From NCBI RefSeq assembly GCF_016097555.1, contig NC_054701.1:66709598-66773597 (forward strand): 64,000 bases of DNA, written 5' to 3'. How positions within the stretch are numbered: position 1 is the stretch's first letter; the number at the start of each line of letters is the position of its first letter. This DNA comes from Gigantopelta aegis (lineage: Eukaryota > Mollusca > Gastropoda > Neomphalida > Peltospiridae). The position numbers and the translations under genes are program-made. The notes under the pieces were generated by a model that did not search any database, was not told the origin of the DNA, and was given only the letters and a program-made list of their open reading frames with translations. Below, in pieces: positions 23,456 through 36,000 of this stretch.

Positions 23456-25417
23456 ACCATAAAATAATACCATACATTTTCTTAAAATGGCAATGTACCT
23501 TTAATATGCCAGATGTGAAGAACAGATTGGATTGAACATAAACCCAACGGATCAACTGAGACGAATGGGTCGCATGAAGGAAGGAAATGTTTTATTTCAC
23601 GACACATTCAACACATTTTATTTACGGTTATATGGTGTCAGACATATGGTTAAGGACCACACAGATATTGTGAGACGAAACCTGCTGTCGCCACTTCATG
23701 AGCTACTCTTTTTCGATTAGCAGCAAGGGGTCTTTTATATGCACCATCCCACAGACAGGATAGCACATACCACAGCCTTTGATATACCAGTTGTGGTGCA
23801 CTGGCTGGAACATGGGTCACATGAATAGCAGCATTCCTATCACAAGGGCTAAAACTACATTAAAAAAAATCCCTTTTAGATAAGAAAAGACATTTTTGGC
23901 ACCCAAAAATTATCTATTATTACCATGTTGCAATTTTATTTTTAATGCAACCTGTTACCTTATGTCTGTGGGATGGTGCATATAAAAGAACACTTGCTGC
24001 TAATCAAAAAGAGTAGCCCATGAAGTGGCTACAGCGGGTTTCCTCTCTCAATATCTGTGTGGTCATTAACCATATGTCTGATGCCATAATATAACCATAA
24101 ATAAAATGTGTTGAGAGCATCGTTAAATAAAACATTTCTTTCTTTCTGTTACCATATGCCACCTATAGCCCTAACCATTGAGCAAAATCGCACTCATACA
24201 CACTTCAACAGCACAGAAATAAAATGACGGATCAACTGTAAATATTGAATAGTTGGCAACATTCCTGAGTTCTGTAGTTACATGATATTATTCAAGCACG
24301 CCAAGGAGCATTTTGTTCAGTATCGCATTGCCATTCACTAAGCAAGTTTCACACATTGCTACATAATTCTAACACTTTAAATAATAGTTAGTCAATTTTT
24401 AAACTGATTACAACTGTTGCTAGGCCATTATAAATAAAAAATACTAGATTTTCATCCTACACTGCCCTGAAGATAAAGGCCCACCACTGTTTTTTCATTG
24501 ACCAAAATATTTTTGTTTGATATGCTGTATTCCCCAATACCTTGAAAATATAAAATAAAAAGGAAATTCACCCGACCTATTTTTTTTTTAAATTGGATAA
24601 AAATATAACTTTAATTTAAAATGCCTAAACTTTTAAAACTAAAACGTTCTCTGAACGCACCAAGCTTAGTTAAATGCATTGTATGGCATGCCCTTAATAA
24701 ATATAGAGGGCTTCACATACATTTGTTTTCATCATTTCCAGTTTATTACAAATTTATATTATCTGCTTAAAGTTTAAAAAGTTATTTTCTTGATTAATAT
24801 ATTCTGCTAAACTCAACACTTGATTATTCTTTTGTTAATCTGTTTCCAGTTAGGAGATCCATTTTGTATGCATTCAGATGACCTAAAAATTTTGAAAATA
24901 TCATTTCAAATTCCTTGAGCAGATGAAATGCATTCCTATAGGATAATAATGCTTTTTTTTTAAATATAATTATTGGTATTCATTTTAACATTTGTAAATA
25001 ATAGTTTGTTAAAAAATATATAAAGTAAAAATATTACCGGTAATTAAAAGTAAATGTTCAAGGGAGCAAACTCTTAAACAATAACCGGGGATTCCTTGTA
25101 AAAATAGTTCAGGCTTTTATATTCAACCTTTCTTCAAAGAAAAAAAAATCGATTGCACTGATTGGAATGGTCTTTATATTATTATAGTCCGACTGAAGGG
25201 GTATGTCATAACTGTCATGTATGTACAAACATATACCTAAAATAAATATTACTAATTTCATTATGTACAAAATTAGCACCACATTACCTGGTATTTATGT
25301 ATATATTCATTTACTACTCTCTCTAGCACTAAGTAAAATATCTAAACGACAAACGAAATGCGAGATGCAAAATAGTAACAAAATATGCTGTTTTATTAAA
25401 TAATGTAAAATAAGCAG
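23456..25417. repeat. Tandem duplication, copy 2 (after gap)
   Basis: This is the counterpart of 21480-23255, and from 23994 also of block A at 14956-16390. It contains SINEs at about 23580-23822 (minus) and about 23950-24150 (plus). No gene. Confidence 0.9.
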
Positions 25418-25515
25418 AATGCCAACATTTCGTTATTTAAAGCTACCAAACAATATTTTGTACATTTCAGAGAATCTGTAAATAGTGGAGTTTTAAAATA
25501 AATAATATTATATTG

Positions 25516-25650
25516 TAACAGAAAAATCAACCTCCACTGAGAGGATTCGAAACACAGACTCTCAGTACAAGAATCCAACGCTCTACCAACTGAGCTAATA
25601 GGGAAATTCCCTCTAGCTACTGCCAGTAGGAGCACTTTATACCTACACTA
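25516..25650 (-). repeat. tRNA-like repeat, copy 1
   Basis: On the minus strand TAGCTCAGTTGGTAGAGCG (D-arm, A box) and TTTCGAATCC (B box) are present. The anticodon arm is replaced by a longer hairpin, GATTC...GAGAGTC, so it is not a functional tRNA. Flanked by TGTAACAGAAAAATC. Confidence 0.6.
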
Positions 25651-25794
25651 CTACATACATGTACTACCCCCTCAAGTGAAGCTATGTCCCGGAACTGTGG
25701 GCCACGGGCAGTTGAACTGTTATGGGTCCTGACTGGGTTATAATTGTATTCTTGTGTTACGAACACACCGAGTCCCTACGTCGGCTCCAAATGT

Positions 25795-25932
25795 AACAGA
25801 AAAATCAACCTCCACTGAGAGGATTCGAACCACAGACTCTCAGTATGAGAATCCATTGCTCTACCAACTGACCTAACAGGGAAATTCCCTCTAGCTACTG
25901 CCAGTAGGAGCACTTTATACCAACACTACTAC
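25795..25932 (-). repeat. tRNA-like repeat, copy 2
   Basis: Same unit as at 25516-25650, including the TGTAACAGAAAAATC border. It has a better B box (GGTTCGAATCC) but GGTCAGTTGG in the D-arm. The two copies flank about 145 bp of unrelated DNA (25651-25794). Confidence 0.6.
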
Positions 25933-26064
25933 AATATTATATATTTTCATGTTTTTAAACTGAAACACAAACATTTGCAGAAAGCAAATAATGCCCATTT
26001 CAAATGCTCCAGCATATAGGTGAGGATATTAATAGACATTAAATTGAAATTTCAGTACCCAGTT

Positions 26065-26400
26065 TATACTCTGTGTCACATCTAAACTACTCAGCATTTT
26101 TGGTATGATATTGATATAGAGAATACTACAGGAGTGATCGTTGGATACCATTTGCCTTACAAGTTGTTTCAAAATGTATACTCTGTGTCACATCTAAACT
26201 ACTCAGCATTTTTGGTATGATATTGATATAGAGAATACTACAGGAGTGATCGTTGGATACCATTTGCCTTACAAGTTGTTTCAAAATGTATACTCTGTGT
26301 CACATCTAAACTACTCAGCATTTTTGGTATGATATTGATATAGAGAATACTACATGAGTGATCGTTGGATACCATTTGCCTTACAAGTTGTTTCAAAATG
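26065..26400. repeat. Tandem repeat, 3 x 112 bp
   Basis: Three head-to-tail units start at 26065, 26177 and 26289. They are identical apart from one base (ACAGGAG versus ACATGAG) and so are recent. Each contains GGATACCATTTGCC, shared with a small palindromic element at 29747-29817. Confidence 0.95.
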
Positions 26401-27091
26401 TATCTAATGAGCAAACATTAGTTGAATACATTTTTAAACGCGTTATAAGATAAATGGTATCTAAAAGACATGAATTTAGTGTTTAACTTCTTACATAACC
26501 TCAAAAACCATGTTTAAAATAAATTTAAACATCTTTTCCAAGTAAAACTTATTTATGACACTTACACTTGCTGTTAACTTCTGTATCACATCACAATAAG
26601 CTTCAGGTTAACTAACATTACAGAGCAATCACTTTCAATTTTGCTTATTTCACTGGCGATATCACTGCAGCGTTGTCACCTAGGAGCAGTCAGTCGTATG
26701 TCTTTAAATTGGTAATCACAGGTGTATAATTACTGTGTGATACCATAAATAATGTATGGTATTCTTACCAATGAGTGTATAAGAAATTGTTTTTACCTGA
26801 TGTACAATAGCACCAAATAAGTCTTTATTTAACGCACATAAAACAGAGCAGCATATTTCTTTGTTCTAAATGGCACCAAATAATAAGTTTATATTAAACC
26901 CCGTAATAAAAGTAGAGTATCATTTTTTTTTTCTTATCAATGACACACTGTAATAAGTCTATATTTAAACCATATAAAAATGGACTAGCATTTGTCTTTG
27001 TTCTAACTAAAACAAAATAATATATTAAACTGAGATGAAAGTAGACTTTTCTTTCTTTTTTTTTCCTCTCAAATTTCTTGACTGATTTTCC
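26401..27091. other. 3' flank of SEC14-like gene; degenerate repeats
   Basis: Likely 3' UTR of the minus-strand gene. A minus-strand AATAAA candidate (TTTATT at 26824-26829) lies about 265 bp beyond the stop. The stretch 26800-27055 is a worn tandem array around AATAAGTCTATATTTAAACC. No other gene is seen. Confidence 0.4.
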
Positions 27092-30000
27092 TCAACTGAT
27101 CACATCAGGACTCTTGACATCACTAACACCTTGGTCACTGAAGTAAAACTGTGTCTCTGCTTTTGTTGGTGATGACTGTGTCATATCAAGATCACGAACA
27201 TCAGGCGCAATAACTTCAATGAGGTAGAATAACTTCTTACCATGAGCCCAGCTGTATGTGTTGTCAAACCGGACTACATCTGAAAAGAAAACCAGTCATG
27301 GAGAACTTCTCTTTAATAGAGGCAGGCATCTTATACAACAGTCTGAGCAGGATTTAGCTCAGTTGGTGAGGGCTGGCTTGACGTACTTGTGTCGCAGGAT
27401 CGAACCACCTCGGTTATTTTTTTCCACGTTCTAACAAGTGCAACACAACTGTCAAGGACCATGGTATGTGTCTTTCTGTCTGTGGGAATGTGCATATAAA
27501 AAATCCCTTGCTACTAATGGAGAAATGTAGTGGGTTTCTTCTGATGACTACTAGTCAAAATTACCAGTACCAAATGTTTGACATCCAATAGCCGATGATT
27601 ATAAATCACTAAGCTATTGAAGGAAGTGATTTATGGCTCAGAGCTAGCTCTGGCACTTGCCAAATTTGCCAACTGTGAATGTTAAAAGCAATTGGCAAAT
27701 TGTATTTTAATTTAGCAAACTAACTGCATGTAATAATTGACATTTTGTTCGAAAATAACTGGGGTTTTGATATTTTTGAAGTTTAATAGACAATTTGGAG
27801 AACTTTTCTACTCACCCAGAGCTAGACCTGTGACTAGTGTCCTAGCCAGTTTGTTTGATATTGAATAATATTTAAATTTAGCAGAATATAAATATAAGAT
27901 TACTGCATGAACAGGAGTGCCATATGAAATTTATGAAACAAGTTTGGGAATTATTTTATTCCCCGAGTGAGAGCGAAGGTATAAAACAGTTCCCAAATAA
28001 ATTTCAAGTGGCACTTACAAAAATGTGACAATTTATTTATTATCCAAAAACTGTGGTTAGTTTCTAGGAGGATTTGGGTTAAACTTCCCCAGAAAATATA
28101 TTTTAAAAAAGAAACATTTGCTTTGAGCAGGGAGGTTTTGATGCCCAAAACCCCATCTGTGATAATGCGCCTGAAATGACTTACATGTTCCCTCTTGTTG
28201 ACACGTAATACTGCCATCTTCTGGTATCATATGACTGTTGACTCGCTGTGAAGCAAGAATTGGTTCCATTTCTCCTGCTTTCTGACGACCGCTGCTTTTC
28301 CGATAGAAGATGCCAAACCCAATGTCAAAGCCATCAGTTTTAAACTGCCACCTGCAATTACAGTAAGTCATATTAAATCTCAAGCTATTTAATAAAAGAA
28401 ATTTTAATATATTTCAAGCATCATTAAAAAATGTCATAAATGAAAATAAAATAACAGAATTAACTCATATATCATAATGTCTTTCCAAACTACATGCTAG
28501 AAATATGAAACAAAGCTTTAAAGAAAAAGAAAAAAAGAAAGAAAAAATATTCACACTTAATTTAGAATAAAACAACAGTCTCTAATGGGGACCAAAAATA
28601 GAAATTGTGTCCTCTTACCGAATCAAACTTCTTGGTATTTTTATTTCATATTCTAACTGCAGAGATGAACCTCTTCCTATCGATGTCTCGGTGAAGTTTT
28701 CAAGATTGGTCAACTCCTGACAATAGTAACTACTGGGAATGTCACCCCCAAAACATATCTAAAACACCAAACAAACCAGCAAGTTAGTATTTATTTATTA
28801 TGAAAGGAGTTTTAAATACAAAACACAATTTCAATCACTTGAACTGAAGCTATGAGTTCATCTGAATATAATTACAAACATTCTGTTGTTATACGATTTA
28901 CTATAGGAACTCTATTCTGATTGGACGACGTTGCCAAAAAGTGAATGTTATTCTTCGATAAATCTCAGAAAATGACATTATTATGTCAATTGGGATGTCA
29001 TTATGTAAAACAGGTCATGGAATTTAGGACGTTTGAGACTGATTTATGTGTATTTAACTAAATATGTTATGTTTGTTATAAATATTTGTTTCTTATACAT
29101 ATATATAACAAGCAGTCATATAAGAGAGCAAAACAAAAAGTGGCTTAATAAGATAATCATAAATTAAATGCTACATTTTCATCTAATATGCTTTCAAAAT
29201 GGGGTCTGGGGATGAAATTTTTATTTTTTATTCTTAGGATATTGGAAATGCTGCACATTAGCCAATAAAAAACATAGGGAATAGGCTTTTATCTTTGAGG
29301 CAGGTAGGGATGAAAATCTAGGATTTATTGTATAGTTAGTCAGACATTATTAATAAATCAATGTACTCTAGTGGTATCGTAAAAAAAAAAAAAAAATTGG
29401 GTAGGGACAATAAAAATTAGTCTGTTTAGAGAAGTTTGAGAACTGACATGTGACACAGCACGAGGGTCCCCGTCCGGGTCAGTGTACGTTCCACCCCAGT
29501 GAGCCGGAATCTGGTCTTCATCAATGTACTTCAACAGTGTGTCCTTGTAGTTGGCTGGAAAGGAAACCACATCGATAGAAACAAGGCTTTTGACAAGAAG
29601 TTAATAAATCAAACATCATCCCAGTCAGGAAACAAGCAATAAAAAAAAAAAAAATTAATATCTTAGCTTAAAACAACTTTTGCATTTATTTTAAATTTAG
29701 TTTTTGAGGTTAAGTAAAAGACAGAATAGTACATTTGTGTTTATTAGATACCATTTACTTGTTAGATACATTTTGAAACAACTCCTGAGACAAATGGTAT
29801 CTAAAGGTCAATCATGTAGTAACAGCTTAACCTATTTTACACTTCCTATATAGTAACTATAGTCCATCCCATCCTCCTACAAAAATGTTTTTTGTAAATA
29901 ATTTCGGTTTGGTTTAAAGTAAGAAGAAAAGTAAAAGTGTTTTAGAAATAACCAAAAAACCCACCATTTTTTGTGTTCAATTATAAAAAAAAAATTGGGT

Positions 30001-33000
30001 GCATAAATAAATAAAATTGTGATATACACAATAGTAAGAAAACGACGCTACAGCATTATGGTCGCTGTTTTGGTTTTATGGACTGGTATAGTCTTGATAA
30101 CTCTGATATTTTCTTGTTGCTCCCTCTGTAGTAAAATTAATTAAATAGAGTTATCTCGTATCAAGACTACACCAGTCCACAAAACCAAAATGATGGCCAT
30201 AATGCTGTAAGCGTCACTTTCTTACTATGGTATGTATTACAGTTTTATTTATTTAGGAACCAAATATTTTTTTTATTGCACACAAAAATGGTAGTTTTTT
30301 TGTTACTTCTAAACTAATTTTACTTTTTTTCTTATGTCAATCCAAACCGAAATTATTTACAAAAAACATTTCTATCGGAGGATGAGACGGACTATAGACT
30401 ATGTGCTAATCATAAATAATCTCTGAACTTGTAATTATAGAAATATTTATTGTAGGCAACTCTTGTTTGGAAAACTAATGGTGTACAAGGGAATCAATTT
30501 GTCATTCATGTGAAATTGAATAGCAGTAATTACATGAATTACTATTATGTTCATTACTTTATCATGAATAAACCGGACACTGTGCAATGCTAAAACAAAC
30601 ACTTACATCCTAACACATGAATTTTTCTCACAGTGTCTTCACTCAGAATTGGACGAACTAAGCTGTAGGCAATTGGAAAAATCCTAGGTGCTGAAAAACA
30701 GATACGTTAAACCAAGTTTCAGTGATTGCTACACAATTCTAAAACATTAAATAATCAATGCTAATCAATTTTTAAATTACAGCTAATTGATTAGCAACTG
30801 TTGCTAATCAAAATGTTGAAAACATACTGTTTCTTACAGAAGTAGAACATGCTAGGTGTTTAAAAAATGTGAACTCTTACACATAGGCAATAACCAATTT
30901 TTAACCAAATGTATATATGACAGTTGTTGAAAAAGAGGCAATTCTGAAACTGTAACATCATAAAGTACACTTGGTGATGTTCTGGGTGTATACAGTTCCC
31001 CTGGCAAGCTGTGCAAGGTTATAAACAAACGACAATAATGTAACACCATTCATTACATTGTGTTAAATATATGGCAAAATGTACTTTCTACCTGTAAACC
31101 TTAAATGAACAAAGAAACTGAGAAGCAAACAACTGGAACTAGTTAGGGGTAAAATGTAAAAGGCTTGTATTGCATTTTTAAAGACTTCATGAAAAGATTG
31201 TGTAACATGCATTTTACCATGTTCGTCAACAGTTTTACAAATGGTTAATAAGAAACTCTACTGTTTAAAGCTACATTAACATAGCACTGTGCTTACCATT
31301 GATAACATATGAAACCTTCAGTGTTTCTGGGTAGTAGTCCTCAAACATGGCTAGTACTTCTAATAAGACATCCACACCTAAACGGTAAACATTCAGACAT
31401 TGAGCATCTTTCTTACAAATGTTTAACACGGAGAATTTTTTTTTTTAATAAAAAGGGCATATAATAATTTCAAACGGCAAAGATAAATACATCAGGATTT
31501 GATCACTGCTTAACTGATATTCAGCACAGTTCCCTGAATAGCTGGGGGGTTTTAATGCCAAATTTTGAAGTTAAAATTATCAATTTGAAAATGTATATAT
31601 GTATTTTTAAATAAATTTGTATATACATTTTCACAAATCCATTTTTATTGATCAAATCAGCAACTGGTTTCATATTGGGAAGATATGCAGATGTTAATAA
31701 ATTGTGGTTACCAGAATCTGCCATCACTGAAAGTCATTCAGAATAGGGTTGGGTACCGCGAAAAAAACCGTACCGCGGTATACCGCAGTTTTTTGTAATG
31801 TACCACAGTATACCACGGTAATGACAGCATACTGATCACTGCGATTCAGTGATACAATAATTGCGCAACATACAATATCATTTATGTGCCTTTGAACGTA
31901 GGGGTCAAACACATATGACATACTACAATGATATACCTACCAGTAAAGATTTTGACTGATTCAGTTTACACTCTATTTCCTCTAAAGTTGAGTAAGCATT
32001 AAGCAGGACTAAAACTCTCATTTAGAGAATAGCCAATACTTATAGGTAGAACATAGTTGTAGAGCCTTGTTGTATTTTAAGACCTTATAATATAAATGAA
32101 ATAAACATAACAGATGAATAAATTCCCTAGTTATCATTTCAGTTAAATTGGAAAATAATGAAAATGACAAAGTTACGTAATATTTGAATGGCCCTTGATG
32201 TCTAGGCCGGGCCGTAGCCCAGTGGTAAAACAATCGGTTGGACGCGTGGTAGGTCTAGGATCGATCCAAGTCGGTGGGCCCATTGGGATATTTCTCATTT
32301 ATGTATGTGCACCACGACTGGTATAGCAAAGGTCGTGGTATGTGCTACTAATGAGAAAATGTAGTGGGTTTCCTCTCTAAGACTATATATCAAAATTACC
32401 AAACGTTTGACATTCAGCAGTCGATGTTTTTGTTCTGCTCTATATAAAGATAAAAAATGTAACCTGTGCCACCCCACTAGAAGCTCTGCATACGTCCCCA
32501 ACCCTCCAGATATCGTGCCAATTCCACAGGCCCAATGGGCCATATATATATATAAGCTATATGCTATGGGCCTGTATCTTTAATCTCTTTGATAATGAAT
32601 TCATGTTTAAAGAAGAAAAAACAGTTTAGAAACAAAATAGCCACACTGGCAGTATTTTATTTTATGAATGCAAATGAAATAGTTGGGCTTTCGTGGGGGT
32701 TTTTTTAAGTACATAACTCCCCTCCTCCTAACTTATATGTATGTTTTAAACTGAATACTGTTTATAATTGTTTTCGTATTCAACTCAAGAGTATAGCCAG
32801 TCACCCAAAACAAAGACAAAGAAAACGTCATATGTTATTGTTCTCAAAACACTGGCGTGTGACCGTCTTTCAGACGTTAACAACTGGGAAAAAAACTTTT
32901 TCAGTTTCATAAATTCATTGCAACGTGATCCGAGACTTTTGTATGTTTATCTACCAGGGGCGGAAGGATGTATCATGCCTGTGCTAATATTATATAAGTA

Positions 33001-36000
33001 GACATAGCATCAATAAATTGTAATTCCCCCACTGAATATGTTTAAAATTAAATCTGTAAACTGAAAATTTCTACTAATAATGATTGTGTATATGTGAGAA
33101 AAAAATATGTAATCCTCATCAATGCACCCACTTCAGTAAAATTAACTCAACCACGTGACCTAGATTTTACAACATTATCTGATACAACACAACGCTAAAA
33201 ACGTGACAAATAAAAAGTGAACCTTGTTGTAGCTAGTAATGAAACATTCAGTATCAACAATGCAACATGTTTTGAACAGTATTTCATATCATTTGATCGC
33301 ATTTTGTTGCTTTACGAGAAGCAGTTCACTATTGAATAGTAGACTGGTCACCCGGACATGCAAATGGCGCTTATGCATACCGCGAGGCATATCTGTTGAT
33401 CAAAATTGGTTGAAAGAATGTTTGGTGACTAAAAATCGACATTAAAAAACTTTCTTAATTTTTTTTCGACAAGTCGAAAATTCCATTTGTCAATTTTTAT
33501 TATTTTTCGTAATTTGCAACTTTGATGAACAACAGGGCGAGCCCTGCAAATGACCAATATCGCACGTGTGTTGCGAACAACAAACTCATCAGTTACCATG
33601 TTTTTGTTAGTGACAACGTTTTGAGATTCTAGATACTTTGGGAAATTCCGTTAGTTTTTCAAAGATTTGTTAATGGAACACAAACAATCATTAACATTGG
33701 ACGCTTTTAAAATAATTTCTCGAAATTATGTATTTTGGTTCATGACACTGATAATTTATTTCTCGGAAATGTTCGTAAAGTCATCGTCCACGGAAAGTCC
33801 CGAAGTATACCGGTACAGTAAAAAAAAGTACCGGTACGTACCACGACAGAAAAAAATACCGGTATACCGGTAATACCGCACACCTCCAATTCAGAACTCA
33901 CCTACAATCTTTTTTTTTTCTTTTTTTTTATCAACATAGTTTCTGTAATGTTTTTCAAGTGACCAAAAATCCCTATTTTGCAACAAAACAATGTTTAAAT
34001 TAATGTTTGATCATTTACAACTTTCACAAATAGATTCCATCAAGTGTTTCAGTTTACATAACAAAATGGTACTGTTCCAGGATTAAATGAACTCACCAGG
34101 TTTCCATAAATGCTTAAGTCCCATATATTGCAAGTCAAAGATAATAACAAGCTGGTCAACTCTCCTACCTTCCTGAAAGAGAAATTTGTTTATTTTCAAT
34201 TACACCTGCATGTAGTATGTAATATATCTTGTCACGTTGCATAAAAAAAGAAAGTTATTTCTCTCATAATGTAGTTTTAAGTATATAGGGCACAGTTATC
34301 CCATGAAAGAAAGCTATGTAAGATAGTTTTATCTTTCATATACTATGTCATTGCATTTAACATGCGGAGTATTACGTATGAGATCATATTAATGCGAGTT
34401 GATGATCTGAGACAACAGTTTTTGAGCTATATTTTGTTCTTAAAACCTTCATTATAAAAGCTATCTTGTTAATGTGTAGTGTTAAATTTTATTTATTTAA
34501 CACATGTAACAAACACAGCAAATATGATAGTGTCATTTATTTATAATAAAATGATCACATAAAGAAGATACTTTGTCTGTCTGTGTAAAATAAAAGTTTA
34601 TTTACCGAATGGATGAGAAAAAAAGACCCCATTATATGCGGAGATGTAGGATAAAAAAAAAAACACTTTCGGTGGTGGATATTTCGAAATGTCAACCATC
34701 TCGGGTGTACTTTTTCTATCGCAAACGATGGAGTCTTATTGTATTTTACCATCAGATTAGAGAGGACCTGTTTATTAAAATGGTATATTTACAATGTAAC
34801 TACCACCTGTGAATGCTATCTTTAAAACTTACCAGCAGTTATTTTCTTCTCCTTTATGCTTGGTTATAAAAACAAACCATTTTTGGCAAACTGTTAGTAC
34901 AAACAACACTGTTACTTTATTTTCATTTTAAATTTACTATTATAATAATTTTGAGTTTTTTTATTGAAATGTCTTCCCATATCAAATGATGTAAGAGCAC
35001 TGCTGTGGATGGATGTGATAAAGATCTTTATTCCATATTATCAATCTAAAACCAATTTTAATACTTTAATGTAAAGAATTGTTTTTTTAAAAGTAAGGCT
35101 AAATAATGTCTATTCTGGAAAATCTTTGATCAACTATTAACAATTACAATTACCTTTTGTGTGAGTTCATCAAACTTCTTGTATATAGTTTCAAGGAGAT
35201 GGATTTTGCTTTTTATGATATCAGACTTCTTGGCAGATCTCAGCATTCCTAATAAAAAACATAAAAATAATAATAATACATTAAAAATAAAATAAAATAA
35301 CATAATATACTAAGTCTTGAATCATAGAACTGAATACCCTTGACTGACCTATAGGATCACTTCTTATACCAACCACTGCTCTACAACTGTTATATCAAAG
35401 GTATCAATGTGCTGTCATGTCTATGGTGCATGATTTCATGGGTCGTATTATGGTATGGCATTGTCCATCCATCCATAAACTTTTTGTTTATGGGGCATAT
35501 CATTCTTATAAATTCATATATGATCATTAAACCTAGTTTGGGATGGCAGTGTGTTGTGTACTATAACTAGGTCACCATGACCTACCTTTCAAACAATACT
35601 ACACTTTAAAATATAAACAAATCCTTGTCTGGGCTATATTTTCCTTATTAATTTATATAGGATCATTAAACCTTGCATGCATGTACAACTTGTGATGGTA
35701 GGGTGTCATATATCATAACTATCTACTTTTCACGCATTAAGGCATATTAAAGAAAATTCAAATCAAAATGATGAAAGTAGCTCAAACTGGACTTCGTCTC
35801 CCCAAAATATCAGAAACACATTTAATATACAGTCACTGATATTTTACTCAAAAAACATACATTTTAATGTGCAATTTTAGTCATTAAAACATATGTTAGT
35901 CAGCAAAATATTAACAATGGCAACAAGCTCAAGATAGTTCCTGTAACGACACCAAAGAGTACATTGATTTATTAATCATCGGCTACTGGATGTCAAACAC

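Noticed and set aside
23128-23555. Frames containing long X stretches
   Set aside because: They read through the 200-N gap.
25396-25932. Functional tRNA genes on the minus strand
   Set aside because: D and T arms fit, but the anticodon arm does not form a normal 5-bp stem with a 7-base loop and the acceptor ends do not pair well.
26065-26400. Three evenly spaced repeats as a CRISPR-like array
   Set aside because: Units are contiguous 112-bp tandem copies without spacers, in animal DNA.
33239-33445. 68-residue frame in the hAT-like element as a transposase remnant
   Set aside because: No hAT motifs; length expected by chance.
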